Shown one piece after another: positions 53,625 to 63,949 of a stretch of DNA of 64,000 bases. A program made the translations under genes and the position numbers. The DNA is from Gari tellinella (taxonomy: Eukaryota; Mollusca; Bivalvia; Cardiida; Psammobiidae), in contig OV277866.1 in assembly GCA_922989275.2 (NCBI GenBank), positions 58,333,246 to 58,397,245 on the forward strand, written 5' to 3'. Numbering within the stretch: position 1 is the stretch's first letter; each line of letters starts with the position of its first letter. The notes beneath the pieces were generated by a model that saw nothing but the letters and a program-made list of their open reading frames with translations, was not told the origin of the DNA and did no database searches.

Positions 53625-53752
53625 GCAGTGGACACTTGTTACCAGTGCAGTGCAAATAGTGCATAAAATCATCAAGCAAAGATGGGAAACAAAAGGCAAC
53701 ATGTGAGAAGTGGATACCAGTTACCAGTGCAGTGCAAATAGTGCATAAAAAT
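53591..53752 (+). repeat. 82-bp tandem duplication over the stop codon
   Basis: The block caagcaaagatgggaaacaa ... gtgcataaaa recurs with period 82 (second copy from 53,673), differing at about six positions. It copies the last 11 codons, the stop and the start of the 3' UTR. Confidence 0.9.
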
Positions 53753-53804
53753 CACCGGTTCTTCCAGTGAGGGAAAACAGAAGAAAAAAATGTTAGGAAG
53801 AATT

Positions 53805-53992
53805 TTAACCCATTACCCTATATATACATCTATGATTCATTTCTCCACTTAAAAAATAGTCCAATTTTCCAACTTATACAGTAATTATTATTTACCATTA
53901 AAAATAGTTTCTATATCCAATTCTGCTTTACTATCAAGCTTTAATTGGTCACCTATCCAAAGCTAGAAACAGGCTATGGGGTAATGGGTTAA
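53805..53992. mobile_element. Family-1 TTAA MITE, internally deleted
   Basis: ttaacccattaccctatat ... attctgctttactatcaagc ... ctatggggtaatgggttaa; the left arm of core A is deleted. It lies about 180 bp past the FAM204A stop, possibly in the 3' UTR. Confidence 0.75.
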
Positions 53993-54830
53993 ATGATACT
54001 ATGGTCGTATCAGTAATGAAATCAAAACTTTGACTCGAAGTGTTGTCAGTTTATGAAGTCACATTCTTTCTGCGTTATTTCTATCCTACATTTTGAAACC
54101 ACCTGAACAAAAGACTAGTTATATGCATTGAGCAGTGGCTTGGTACTAATTTTACTGCAAATAATGGGGTGTACACACGAAAACTAGTCTAAAATTTATG
54201 AGTGACATATCAGTTACTTTACTTTCCAATGAACAAGCAAACTCAGAATTGGTTTTTGTGAACATTTGGGATATTCCTACAATGTCAAACGTCATTCGTA
54301 TGATCAGGATGACCACTGATTACAGCATGGATACAGGGTAGCAACAGAAGGCCTTATGTTGGGGTGTTGTCTCCGAAATATGGTGATGTTTCTGAAAGGA
54401 CCAATAACTTTACTTGTTTTAGTGACGGTCAGTCTGTCACGTGAGTGGTCAGGATTTAAGTTATATATACCCAAAGAGTTGGTACAGAGAGGCAGTTGGT
54501 TTTGTGGCAGAAGTTAGAGAGTTGGGATGTAGATACTAGAAACAATCTCTCCTGGCGTTAGCCAGTTCTTTTTATTTGAAGCGGCGCGAAGTTAAACAGG
54601 GGTTTCAGACACGGAACACAATTCTCATTTTCTTTATAACATTTTACAAGGCTGTTTTGCTTACCTGTGAGTTGATGTAGCAGTTTTATACATAAGATGT
54701 ACTACTGTAGTTATACAATTAAACGACTAGCTCTACATTGTTTACAACTTAGTTTGTTGTATTACTAATCAAGACTTGGCGATAATACCACACTTTGGTA
54801 CTTTTGGATGCCTCAAGTGATGAAAGCATA
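53993..54830. other. No gene recognised
   Basis: May contain the rest of the FAM204A 3' UTR; the segment near 54,420-54,800 has no ORF or repeat that I can place. Confidence 0.35.
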
Positions 54831-54950
54831 TTAAACAAGGGCTACCATGGCCCTAAATCGCTCACCTTGTACACCATGTAAACTTAACCTATAGTGACCT
54901 AGATTATGACTGGCCATGACCCACAATCAACCTTTAGAGTGTTAACAAGA
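54831..54950 (-). repeat. Reverse-oriented Helentron-like 3' end
   Basis: acaagggctaccatggccct then aaatcgctcacctt is the reverse complement of the usual 3' terminus (caggtgagcgattt, hairpin, cttgt), followed by one core in reverse. Confidence 0.65.
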
Positions 54951-54952
54951 TT

Positions 54953-55360
54953 TTTTAGCTCACCTGGCACGTAGTGCCAAGGTGAGCTTTTAGGATCGCT
55001 GGATGTCCGTCGTCCGTCGTCTGTCCGTCCGTCCACAATTGTTCGTTAACACTCTACCAGGTTCAAATCTCATTGAATCTTGATGAAACTTGGTCACAAT
55101 GTTTGCCTCAATGAAATCTAGGTCAAGTTCGAATGTGGGTCATGTCCGGTCAAAAACTAGGTCACTAGGTCAAATTATCGAAAAACCTTGTTAACACTCT
55201 AGAGGCTACAAATTTCATTGGATCTTCATGAAACTTCATCAATATGAGTGCCCTAATGAAATCTAGGCCAAGTTCGAATGTGGGTCATGTCCGGTCAAAA
55301 ACTAGGTCACACGGTTTACATGGTTACCAGGTGAGCGATTTAGGGCCATAGTGGCCCTTG
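54953..55360 (+). mobile_element. Short complete Helentron-like element
   Basis: The 5' hairpin agctcacctggcac, GTA, gtgccaaggtgagct is followed by ccgtcgtccgtcgtctgtcc. Two cores ('ggtcatgtccggtcaaaaac') lead to caggtgagcgattt, gggccatagtggccc, ttgt. About 405 bp in all. Confidence 0.75.
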
Positions 55361-56779
55361 TCTATAATTTGACCTAGTGACCTAGTTTTTGACCAGACAC
55401 AATCCACATTTGATTTTGACCTAGATTTGATGTAGGCAAACATTCTGGATATATTTCACTCAGATCTAACCAGATTTGTAGCCTCTAGAGGGTTAACACT
55501 GTTTTTCTTTGATTTGACCTAGTGACCTAGTTTTTGACCCGACATGACCCATATTCGAATTTGACCTAGATATCAATTGGGCAAACATTCTAACCAAGTT
55601 GCATTAAAATCCAATTAGATTTGTAGCCTCTAGAGTGTTAAAAAGGTGTTTCTATGATTTGACCTTGTGTCCTAGTTTTTGACTGGACATGACTCACATT
55701 CGAACTTGACCTAGATATCAATGAAGCAAACATTTTATCTAAGTTTCATTAAGATCCATTGAGATTTGTAGCCTCTAGAGTGTTAACAAGGTTATTTAGC
55801 TCACCTGGGCCGACCTGGCACGAAGTGCCAAGGTGAGCTATTAGGATCGCTGGATGTCCGTCGTCCGTCCACAATTGTTCGTTAACACTCTAGTGGCTAC
55901 AAATTTCATTGGATCTTCATGAAACTTGATGACAATGTTTGTCTTGATGAAATCTAGGTTAAGTTTGAATGTAGGTTATGTCCGGTCAAAAACTAGGTCA
56001 CTAGGTCAAATCATAGAAAAACCTTGTTAACACTCTAAGAGACTACAAATTTCATTAGATCTTCATGAAACTTGGTCAAAATATTTGTCATGATAAAATC
56101 TAGGTCAAGTTTGAATGTGGATCAAGTCCGGTCAAAAACTAGGTCACTAGGTCAAATCATAGAAAAACCTTGTTAACACTCTAGAGGCTACAAATGTCAT
56201 TAGATTTTCATGAAATTTGGTCAAAATGCTTGCCCCAATGAAATCTAGGTCAAGTTCGAATGTGGGTCATGTGTGGTCAAAAACTAGGTCACTAGGTCAA
56301 ATTATCGAAAAACCTTGTTAACACTCTAGAGGCTACAAATTTCTTTTGATCTTCATGAAACTTCATCAAAATGCTTGCCCCAATGAAATCTAGGTCAAGT
56401 TCGAATGTGGGTCATGTGTGGTCAAAAACTAGGTCACTAGGTCAAATTATCGAAAAACCTTGTTAACACTCTAGAGGCTACAAATTTCTTTTGATCTTCA
56501 TGAAACTTCATCAATATGATTGCCTAAATGAACTCTAGGCCAAGTTCGAATGTGGGTCATGTCCGGTCAAAAACTAGGTCACTAGGTCAAATCATTGAAA
56601 AACCTCGTTAACACTCTATAGAGACTACAAAATCGATTGAATCTTCATGAAACTTGAACAAAATGTTTGTCTCATTTAAATCGAGGTCAAGTTAGAATGA
56701 GGGTCATGCCCGGTCAAAAACTAGGTCACACGGTTTACATGGTTACCAGGTGAGCGATTTAGGGCCATAGTGGCCCTTG
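55361..56779 (+). repeat. 1,419-bp tandem duplication, unit 1
   Basis: It consists of about 430 bp of cores in reverse orientation (gtgacctagtttttgaccag), then a complete forward element with its 5' hairpin near 55,798 (GAA loop), six cores and a 3' hairpin. The next unit starts at 56,780 with the same sequence. Confidence 0.85.
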
Positions 56780-57970
56780 TCTATAATTTGACCTAGTGAC
56801 CTAGTTTTTGACCAGACACAATCCACATTTGATTTTGACCTAGATTTGATGTAGGCAAACATTCTGGATATATTTCACTCAGATCTAACCAGATTTGTAG
56901 CCTCTAGAGGGTTAACACTGTTTTTCTTTGATTTGACCTAGTGACCTAGTTTTTGACCCGACATGACCCATATTCGAATTTGACCTAGATATCAATTGGG
57001 CAAACATTCTAACCAAGTTGCATTAAAATCCAATTAGATTTGTAGCCTCTAGAGTGTTAAAAAGGTGTTTCTATGATTTGACCTTGTGTCCTAGTTTTTG
57101 ACTGGACATGACTCACATTCGAACTTGACCTAGATATCAATGAAGCAAACATTTTATCTAAGTTTCATTAAGATCCATTGAGATTTGTAGCCTCTAGAGT
57201 GTTAACAAGGTTATTTAGCTCACCTGGGCCGACCTGGCACGAAGTGCCAAGGTGAGCTATTAGGATCGCTGGATGTCCGTCGTCCGTCCACAATTGTTCG
57301 TTAACACTCTAGTGGCTACAAATTTCATTGGATCTTCATGAAACTTGATGACAATGTTTTTCTTGATGAAATCTAGGTTAAGTTTGAATGTAGGTTATGT
57401 CCGGTCAAAAACTAGGTCACTAGGTCAAATCATAGAAAAACCTTGTTAACACTCTAAGAGACTACAAATTTCATTAGATCTTCATGAAACTTGGTCAAAA
57501 TATTTGTCATGATAAAATCTAGGTCAAGTTTGAATGTGGATCAAGTCCGGTCAAAAACTAGGTCACTAGGTCAAATCATAGAAAAACCTTGTTAACACTC
57601 TAGAGGCTACAAATGTCATTAGATTTTCATGAAATTTGGTCAAAATGTTTGCCTCATTGATATCTAGGTCAAGTTTGAATGTGGGTCAAGTCCGGTCAAA
57701 AACTAGGTCAAATCATAGAAAAACCTTGTTAACACTCTAGAGGCTACAAATCTCATTAGATCTTCATGAAACTTGGTCAAAATGTTTGACTTATTGATAT
57801 CTAGGTCAAGTTTGAATGTGGGTCAAGTCCGGTCAAAAACTAGGTCAAAAGGTCAAATCATAGAAAAACCTTGTTTACACTCTAGAGGCTACAAATCTCA
57901 TTAGATCTTCATGAAACTTGGTCAAAATGTTTGCCTCATTTATATCTAGGTCAAGTTCTACATGTAGCTT
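56780..57970 (+). repeat. 1,419-bp tandem duplication, unit 2 (incomplete)
   Basis: Near-identical to unit 1 up to about 57,650 (one change noticed: tgtttttctt for tgtttgtctt). It then continues with different core variants (tgcctcattgatatctaggt) and ends without a 3' hairpin, running into ctttgccttatggtcctcta from another core type. Confidence 0.8.
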
Positions 57971-58020
57971 TGCCTTATGGTCCTCTACCAAAGATAACTT
58001 GGGCAAAGCAAACCTCTTGC

Positions 58021-58945
58021 TTATTTTTTCATACAATACTTACGCAATCTAAATCCAAAATATGAATACATTTGGCCACACCTAACTCTTGAAAAAAATT
58101 GTTTGTCTTCGAAAAAGTGTTGGAGACCTTGAATACTTCGTTTATAAAGACTGAACAATACATTTGGCTTATAATTAAATATTTTTGCAAGTTAATGTCA
58201 GGCGCATTTATAAACATCTAATCATTGGTTAAGGTACTTCGCAGGTGCGCTTAGTTTTCATACAAGGTGTTATGAAACTTTTCATGAAGAATGATGATAG
58301 CCTAAGAAACAATGTGTGAAAATATAGGCAAAATTTATCGAGTGGTTTGTCTTTAAGGTCTCTTTTTCTGACAAAAACCTGGAATTTTGATAATTTTATT
58401 TTTCTAGAAAATAGATAAAGCTAATGACTATAAATCTCGCCCAATAAGTAGTCCACAACATTCATTACAAGAAAATCTAAAAACATTTTGAATAAAGATG
58501 TTATCAGCTATTTAAATTTTGCAAAATGCTAAAAAAATGAATTACAAAAAACTGACTCATTCAATGTATATTTGTTTTCAGTTTATTCAAATACATGTAT
58601 ATGGTTGATGATATAGTTAGTCTGAAAAAATTAGAAAATATTACAGTCAGGATTTGTTGTAATAACAGATTTTCTTATTAAAATGTGGGATATTTGAAGT
58701 TGAGATACAGTTACCTACCTGAAAATTAAAACTCTTGTCATTAAAATGCATTATTATTTATTGATGGACTTGCATACAAGGTTAATTATATTGTTTAAAC
58801 ATAATAATAATGGGCAATATCGATCTTGAAAAGGTTGAAGTATTGATAAGCTTCAATGTGTGGCTTTATAGTTCGATCAAATAGTATACATATATACCGA
58901 TAATCGGATTTTAATGACTTGTAAGTCATTAAACTAAAACGTACA
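58021..58945. other. AT-rich, nothing recognised
   Basis: A 62-codon minus-strand ORF at 58,029-58,217 shows no motif. No shared repeat noticed. Confidence 0.45.
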
Positions 58946-58949
58946 TGTA

Positions 58950-59160
58950 AGTGAACATAATAATTGGACCGTATATAACATCACTAATTCTAACCAACGA
59001 AGACTAAACATAACATGTCCCTTGATCACTGCGTTATGGATTGACAAGTCAATAAATCGGACACTTAAAAAAAATATTTGGATCAGATGGGTCTCGAACC
59101 TATGACCATTGAATTAGTAGTCAATCACTCTATTGACTGCGCTATGAAGGACTATACTAA
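58950..59160 (-). repeat. tRNA-derived SINE, type 2, minus strand
   Basis: The minus strand has tagcgcagtcaatagag (A box), ataggttcgagaccca (B box), an ATTGA/TCAAT anticodon-like stem, then ttttttttaagtgtccgatt and ttattgacttgtcaatcc, the same body as at 30.6 kb. Acceptor ends do not pair, so not a working tRNA. Confidence 0.7.
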
Positions 59161-59189
59161 ATCGTATCAACATTTCCTTTATATAATTT

Positions 59190-59400
59190 TTCTAGTATAA
59201 GCACGTGCGGAAAAAGTCTATGTCGTCAAGACGCATATCCGCTCGCCCACAAGACCGACTTCCGTATGCGAAAGGCCTTAAGGAAAAAGTTTTGTTTAAA
59301 AAAGATATATATTTCAAAGAAAAATATATTGAGCTCGGTCGGGATTTGAACCCGTGCCAAGCAAATTTACAAGACGAGATTTGCAACATTTCGGATAATT
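59190..59400 (-). repeat. tRNA-derived SINE, type 3
   Basis: The minus strand has a B-box-like cacgggttcaaatcccgac, an AT-rich body and a 3' part cttttt.c.gcacgtgcttatacta shared with 29,790-29,815. Both ORFs drawn through it are repeat by-products. Confidence 0.5.
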
Positions 59401-59689
59401 TCTAACATTATCGTCCAGGTTTTATATGGGAGCGTTTGGTATATTCCGTTAAACACAGAAAATGCCGAGATAACACGGAAAATGGCGATCTTCAGTCTAG
59501 GAATACCTTAAATGAAGCGGGACTAGTATTGCCAGTCCTGAAAGTAGCATCAAACAGCTGGTTTATAGGGGGTATTGGAGAGCTAGGCAACATTTCAATA
59601 TATTAAATATTCTGCTAATAGTGTATATTGAGCCTAAAGGACTTGTCTGATCAGGGTCTGCATTTGTTTGTCTTTTAGGACAATGTCTG

Positions 59690-60430
59690 ACATAGCTTTT
59701 GTCCAAATCTTGCCTGTCAAACTCCTCCTTTAGTGTTAATCCTGGACATGTGATACTTGGCATGCATGTTAATCAGGAGCTGTAGATGTTCAAGATACAG
59801 TTTTATGATCATGTGACCTTAACCTCTGACCTTGAAATTGCAAAAATATTGTCCAGCAAACTCCTCCTTCAAATACCTAGCATAAGGTAGCTTTAAAGCA
59901 GGCTGAAAGTAAAGCAGAATGTGCCTTAAGGCACATTCTGCTTTACTTTCAACCTGCTTTAAGTGGTAACCTATTTTCAAAACTTGAAACAGGCTATAGG
60001 GTAATGGGTTAATACTTGGCATGCATTTCAATCAGGAGATGTAGATGTGCAATACACAAATGTCATGTCCCCTTGATGCTGACCTTTGGCTATGATAATG
60101 GATTAGGGCTAGGGTAAGCACTAAGCAGTGTGTATCTTATCAGGTGAACTACTCATTAAGTTTAAACCTCTGACATTTGGTACTTGGCATTATATGTTAA
60201 TCAGGGGTTTGTAGACGTGAATTTCAGGTCCCTGTGACCTTGACCACTAGCCTTGAAAATGGGTTCAAGTCAGAGTAAGCAGTATCTTTGTCTGTCTGAT
60301 ACACTTGAATTTTCATATATATGATAATCATGAGAAGAACATGTGCAAGACGCTTATTTCAGGTCTCTGGGACCTGGACCTCTAGCCTTGAAAATGGGAT
60401 ATGACTACGGTTGTTTTAGTGTGTATCAGT
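59690..60430 (+). repeat. Core array of the 4.9-kb Helentron-like type
   Basis: Four cores with 'tgatacttggcatgcatgtt', 'aatcaggagctgtagatgt' and 'ctgtgaccttgacc' lack hairpin ends. A 5'-truncated family-1 TTAA MITE (59,885-60,013) is embedded. Confidence 0.55.
59885..60013. mobile_element. Family-1 TTAA MITE, right half
   Basis: agctttaaagcaggctgaaa ... gtgccttaaggcac ... aacaggctatagggtaatgg and gttaa. The left terminus is missing. Confidence 0.7.
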
Positions 60431-60436
60431 TGGGTA

Positions 60437-60666
60437 CAGTACTGAACCTTATTAAATTAAAAATACTAACTTTACCCTCGGGTAAGTTTTCTTGAATGGT
60501 GTTTCTCACAAATGTTCGCAAATATGCCTTCGTTAATTTTTTCGATTCAATTTTTATCACAACCACTTTGGATAATTCACGTTAAAATATTCAAACGTAG
60601 GATTTGTTTTTTGAAGCGCCCAATTTGATTGCCTTGCGATTATCAATTTAATAAGGTTCATTACTG
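60437..60666. mobile_element. TA MITE with CAGTACTGAACC ends
   Basis: cagtactgaaccttattaaa / tttaataaggttcattactg with TA flanks, 230 bp; no ORF. Confidence 0.8.
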
Positions 60667-60829
60667 TATACGTCACATTTAGTGCCAGTTCTTTCTCACA
60701 GATCTAACTAAACAAAGTGTAATACAATAGTGAAAAACGATTTTTTTTTTAAAAATGCCAATTTGTTTTTATCCGAGTTACAAACAGTTGAGAGCCTGAT
60801 CTGATGGGGGGACCCTGTGTTAACCCTTT

Positions 60830-61070
60830 GAACCCTAGTCCCGCATATAGGCGTCCTTTTCAAACAGTGTACATGTGAATAGAACACTTGACCTATGCAA
60901 ACAGTGAAGACCCAGATCAGAGGGCTCCTTTCGGAGCCCTCTGATCAGGGTCTTCACTGTTTCTCATAATGTCAAACATTGACAAAAACAACCCTTAAAA
61001 GTCAGAAATGGACTAGACTAAAATGGAAACTGGAATTGTCCATTTAAAGTTTCAGGGAGGAAAGAGTTAA
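60830..61070. mobile_element. Family-3 TTAA MITE, best copy
   Basis: ttaaccctttgaaccctag ... gaggaaagagttaa. The central hairpin gcaaacagtgaagacccaga ... agggtcttcactgtttc has the tip gctcctttcggagc. Length 241 bp. Confidence 0.8.
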
Positions 61071-61403
61071 ATCATGATTGCAATGGATGTACAGTAATTG
61101 CTTTAGTACAAACAGGATTATTGGAAAAGAATAGCGTCTTCTTTTTCTCCTGCGCAACATTTCCAACTAGAAACAGGAATGGTGAGGAAGGAAAAACACA
61201 TTTTTAGTGCTGCTTTTTATTTTCATCATGTTACACAACTACTGTTAAATTTTCAAACCAATTTGCTATACTACACATTGCTGAAGTACCAAAAACGTTA
61301 TGTGTTGGTCTGTTTTAAAACTGTGTAAGAGATGATACCTATACAAGTAGTACTAGAAAGTAGAAACACTGTTGAACCTTTGTGCAGTGAACACTACATA
61401 ACA

Positions 61404-61800
61404 CAGTAATACCTCTCTACTACGACCACAAAATTGGGTTATTTATTAGGAGATTAGGACAGGTGACTGCTTAACCCATTACCCTATAGCATGTTTCTAG
61501 TTTTAAAGATAGGTGACCACTTAAAGCAGGTTGAAAGTAAAGCAGAATGCTCCTTAAGGCACATTCTGCTTTACTTTCAGCCTGCTTTAAGCTATTATCT
61601 GCTATAATATAGAAAATATTTCTGATGGTTCATATTCATGACTAAATAAATCTTGTAGAAAAATTAGAGGCGTAAAAAGGCGTATGTATGGGGTAATGGG
61701 TTAAAGCAAGGTGACAGTAAACTGTCACCTTGATTTAAGCAGTCACCTGTCTAACACATCAATTAGCCATTTTAGTGGTCGCAATTGAGAGGTTTTACTG
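61404..61800. mobile_element. Tigger-like TA MITE split at its TTAA
   Basis: The outer ends cagtaatacctctctactac and gcaattgagaggttttactg are recognisable, with TA after the right end. The core aggtgactgc|TTAA|agcaaggtgacagt is opened at TTAA by the family-1 element 61,471-61,704. Confidence 0.8.
61471..61704. mobile_element. Family-1 TTAA MITE nested in Tigger-like MITE
   Basis: ttaacccattaccctatag ... complete core A ... atggggtaatgggttaa; a clean insertion with duplicated TTAA. Confidence 0.9.
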
Positions 61801-62460
61801 TAGATGAACTTGCAGTCTTATAAAAATGATGACAGCTTCACTCATTTACCCCCGAAACTTTTAATGGACATCTCTAATTTCTTAACTAAGTCCAATTTTA
61901 ACAATTTCGGGTTGATTTTAAAAATATTTTGCAAAATGACAAACACTGCAGATCCTGATCAGAGGGTTTTGCTCCTGCAGGAGCTCTGTAATCAGGGTCA
62001 AGACTCTTTGCATAGGACAAGTGTACTCTTCACATGCTCATCATTTGTTAAGCATGAGTATTCTTGTAACTAGAGTTGTATGTCAAAGTAAAGCATACTA
62101 AGCATACTTTAGTAGCTTTCTTGAATTCCATTACTTTTTATCCTGCATTCAACCCTACCAACAAATCATACTTGTCCTTTAAAAAAATGTAACTGTTGAG
62201 AGTACACTTTTCCTATGATCGGGAGCCCTCTGATCGGGTCTGCACTGTTATTCATTTTGCAGTAGCAGCAAAAGAAATGACTGCCCATTTGCATCTTTTT
62301 TTGAAAATCTGCTTTAATAGGTATTGGTTTTGTCAAGCATGGCAACTATCACCTGTATGGTTACTCATCATACATTTAATATTATCATTTAAACAATGCC
62401 TTTTTGGAGAAAATTTACAGCATTTATTGAACAATTTGGCCATATTGACCCTATACATTA
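61801..62460. other. No gene; core-B-type palindrome fragments
   Basis: A diverged hairpin gacaaacactgcagatcctg ... cagggtcaagactctttgc lies at 61,937-62,011 and a half copy at 62,218-62,250. The 120-codon ORF (62,196-62,558) crosses it and has no motif. Confidence 0.45.
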
Positions 62461-62874
62461 TTGCTCACCTGAATCATAGTGATTTTGGCAAAAATGTAGT
62501 TGCCAAGGTGGCATTATTTACTTTAATTCTGGATACCGGTAAATTCGGTAATTCCTAAAATGGGCAACATATTCATCCCAAGTTGCATATTTTAATATAT
62601 GTTAATGCCTTAAGGCTGACCCTTTCAGACAGAGACAAGATGTTTTTGTGAAACACTAAACACACTATGCTCGCTGATGTGACCATAATCTCTCAATGAC
62701 CTTGACCTTTGACATGACCCAAGTTGTTCTGAGACCAAGGGCTTTTTGAGTGGAGTGCACATGCCGAATATGAAGTCTCTATGACATGTATTGCTAAAGT
62801 TAAAACCAATATTAAATTCAGTCTATTTAACCTCTGAATGACGATGAACCTTGTCTGACATGACCCAAGATCAT
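62460..62874 (+). repeat. Helentron-like core remnants
   Basis: gctcacctgaatcatagtga, gaccttgacctttgacatga and atatgaagtctctatgacat resemble the 48.3-kb and 45.7-kb core text. Ends not found. Confidence 0.4.
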
Positions 62875-63295
62875 TTAACACATTCAACCCTAGCGACAAA
62901 TAAAGTCATCATTCACAAACAGTTTACCTGTGAGTAATACACTTGTCCTATGCAAACAGTGTACACCCTGATCAGAGGGCTCCTTATGGAGCCCTCTGAT
63001 CAGGATCTACACTGTTTGTCATTTTGAAAAATATTGTTAAAATCATCTATAAATAGTTAAAAATAGACTAGACATATTTTGAAATTGGAATTGTTCATGT
63101 TATGCGGGATACACTTTTAGGTGTACTGATCTCAGATCAAAACCGTTTGCAGCTAAGTCAATATTCTATCAGAAACTGCTAAAATCTTTTGTAAATATTT
63201 GAGTTATATTCACTGCAGACGACATTTTAAAATGGCCGCAAAATATTACCCAGGATACCACGGGTTGAAAGTTTCAGGGGGTGAATGGGCTAATG
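62875..63295. mobile_element. Family-3 TTAA MITE, rearranged right side
   Basis: ttaacacattcaaccctagc ... hairpin gcaaacagtgtacaccctga with tip gctccttatggagc ... ggaattgttcat. Unrelated or decayed sequence follows until gaaagtttcagggggtgaat. Confidence 0.6.
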
Positions 63296-63299
63296 GACA

Positions 63300-63694
63300 G
63301 ATGGACTATATTGGACAATGAGTGATCACAGTAAGCTCACCATCAACACTATGTTCAGGGGAGCTATATAAAACAGTAACTAGAACTCAAAATAAGTTCA
63401 CAATATTATAATACACAGAATATATAAATTGAATTTTTAACTTTTTTTTCTCTAACAATCAATGATATGTTCAAGATGACAGAAAAACTAAAATGATTAT
63501 TATATGCAGAATTAACATGAACTTGTATTATCTTGAAAATACCAATACCCGTTTCTTTTTTGGTATATAAAAGTACTGGAATATTATATCTTAACAAAAC
63601 ATTATTACATTTATCAGGAGTTTACACATGCAAAATGGGTAATTATGGTTAAAATCTTAGGTCGGAAATATGAAACCCTTTCCTGCACAGTCAT
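63300..63694. other. Nothing recognised
   Basis: AT-rich, no coding or repeat signal noticed. Confidence 0.45.
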
Positions 63695-63949
63695 CAGTGT
63701 AGAAGACGTTATTCTTTCCAATAAAGCACATTTACGCTAAAACTATTTCAGACAAACGGTTTGGAGCCATATCAGACGCGGGGTAACCTGGCGTCTGATC
63801 AGGCTCCAAACTGTTTGCAACTCAGACTACAGTAATATAATTAGTCAGAATTTGTCATACCGGTAATTTCTTTTTTTTTTATATGTTAAGAGTATCGAGT
63901 TTGCTTTCCATTTACTTTTAAACAGGAAAAAATAATGTCTTCTTCACTG
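63695..63949. mobile_element. TA MITE with CAGTG ends carrying core B, copy 2
   Basis: cagtgtagaagacgttattc ... ataatgtcttcttcactg then TA; hairpin acaaacggtttggagccata ... aggctccaaactgtttgc. A diverged partner of 24,451-24,696. Confidence 0.75.

Noticed and set aside
59060..59155. Functional tRNA gene
   Set aside because: A and B boxes and an anticodon-like stem exist, but acceptor ends do not pair and the body is a repeat shared with 30.6 kb.
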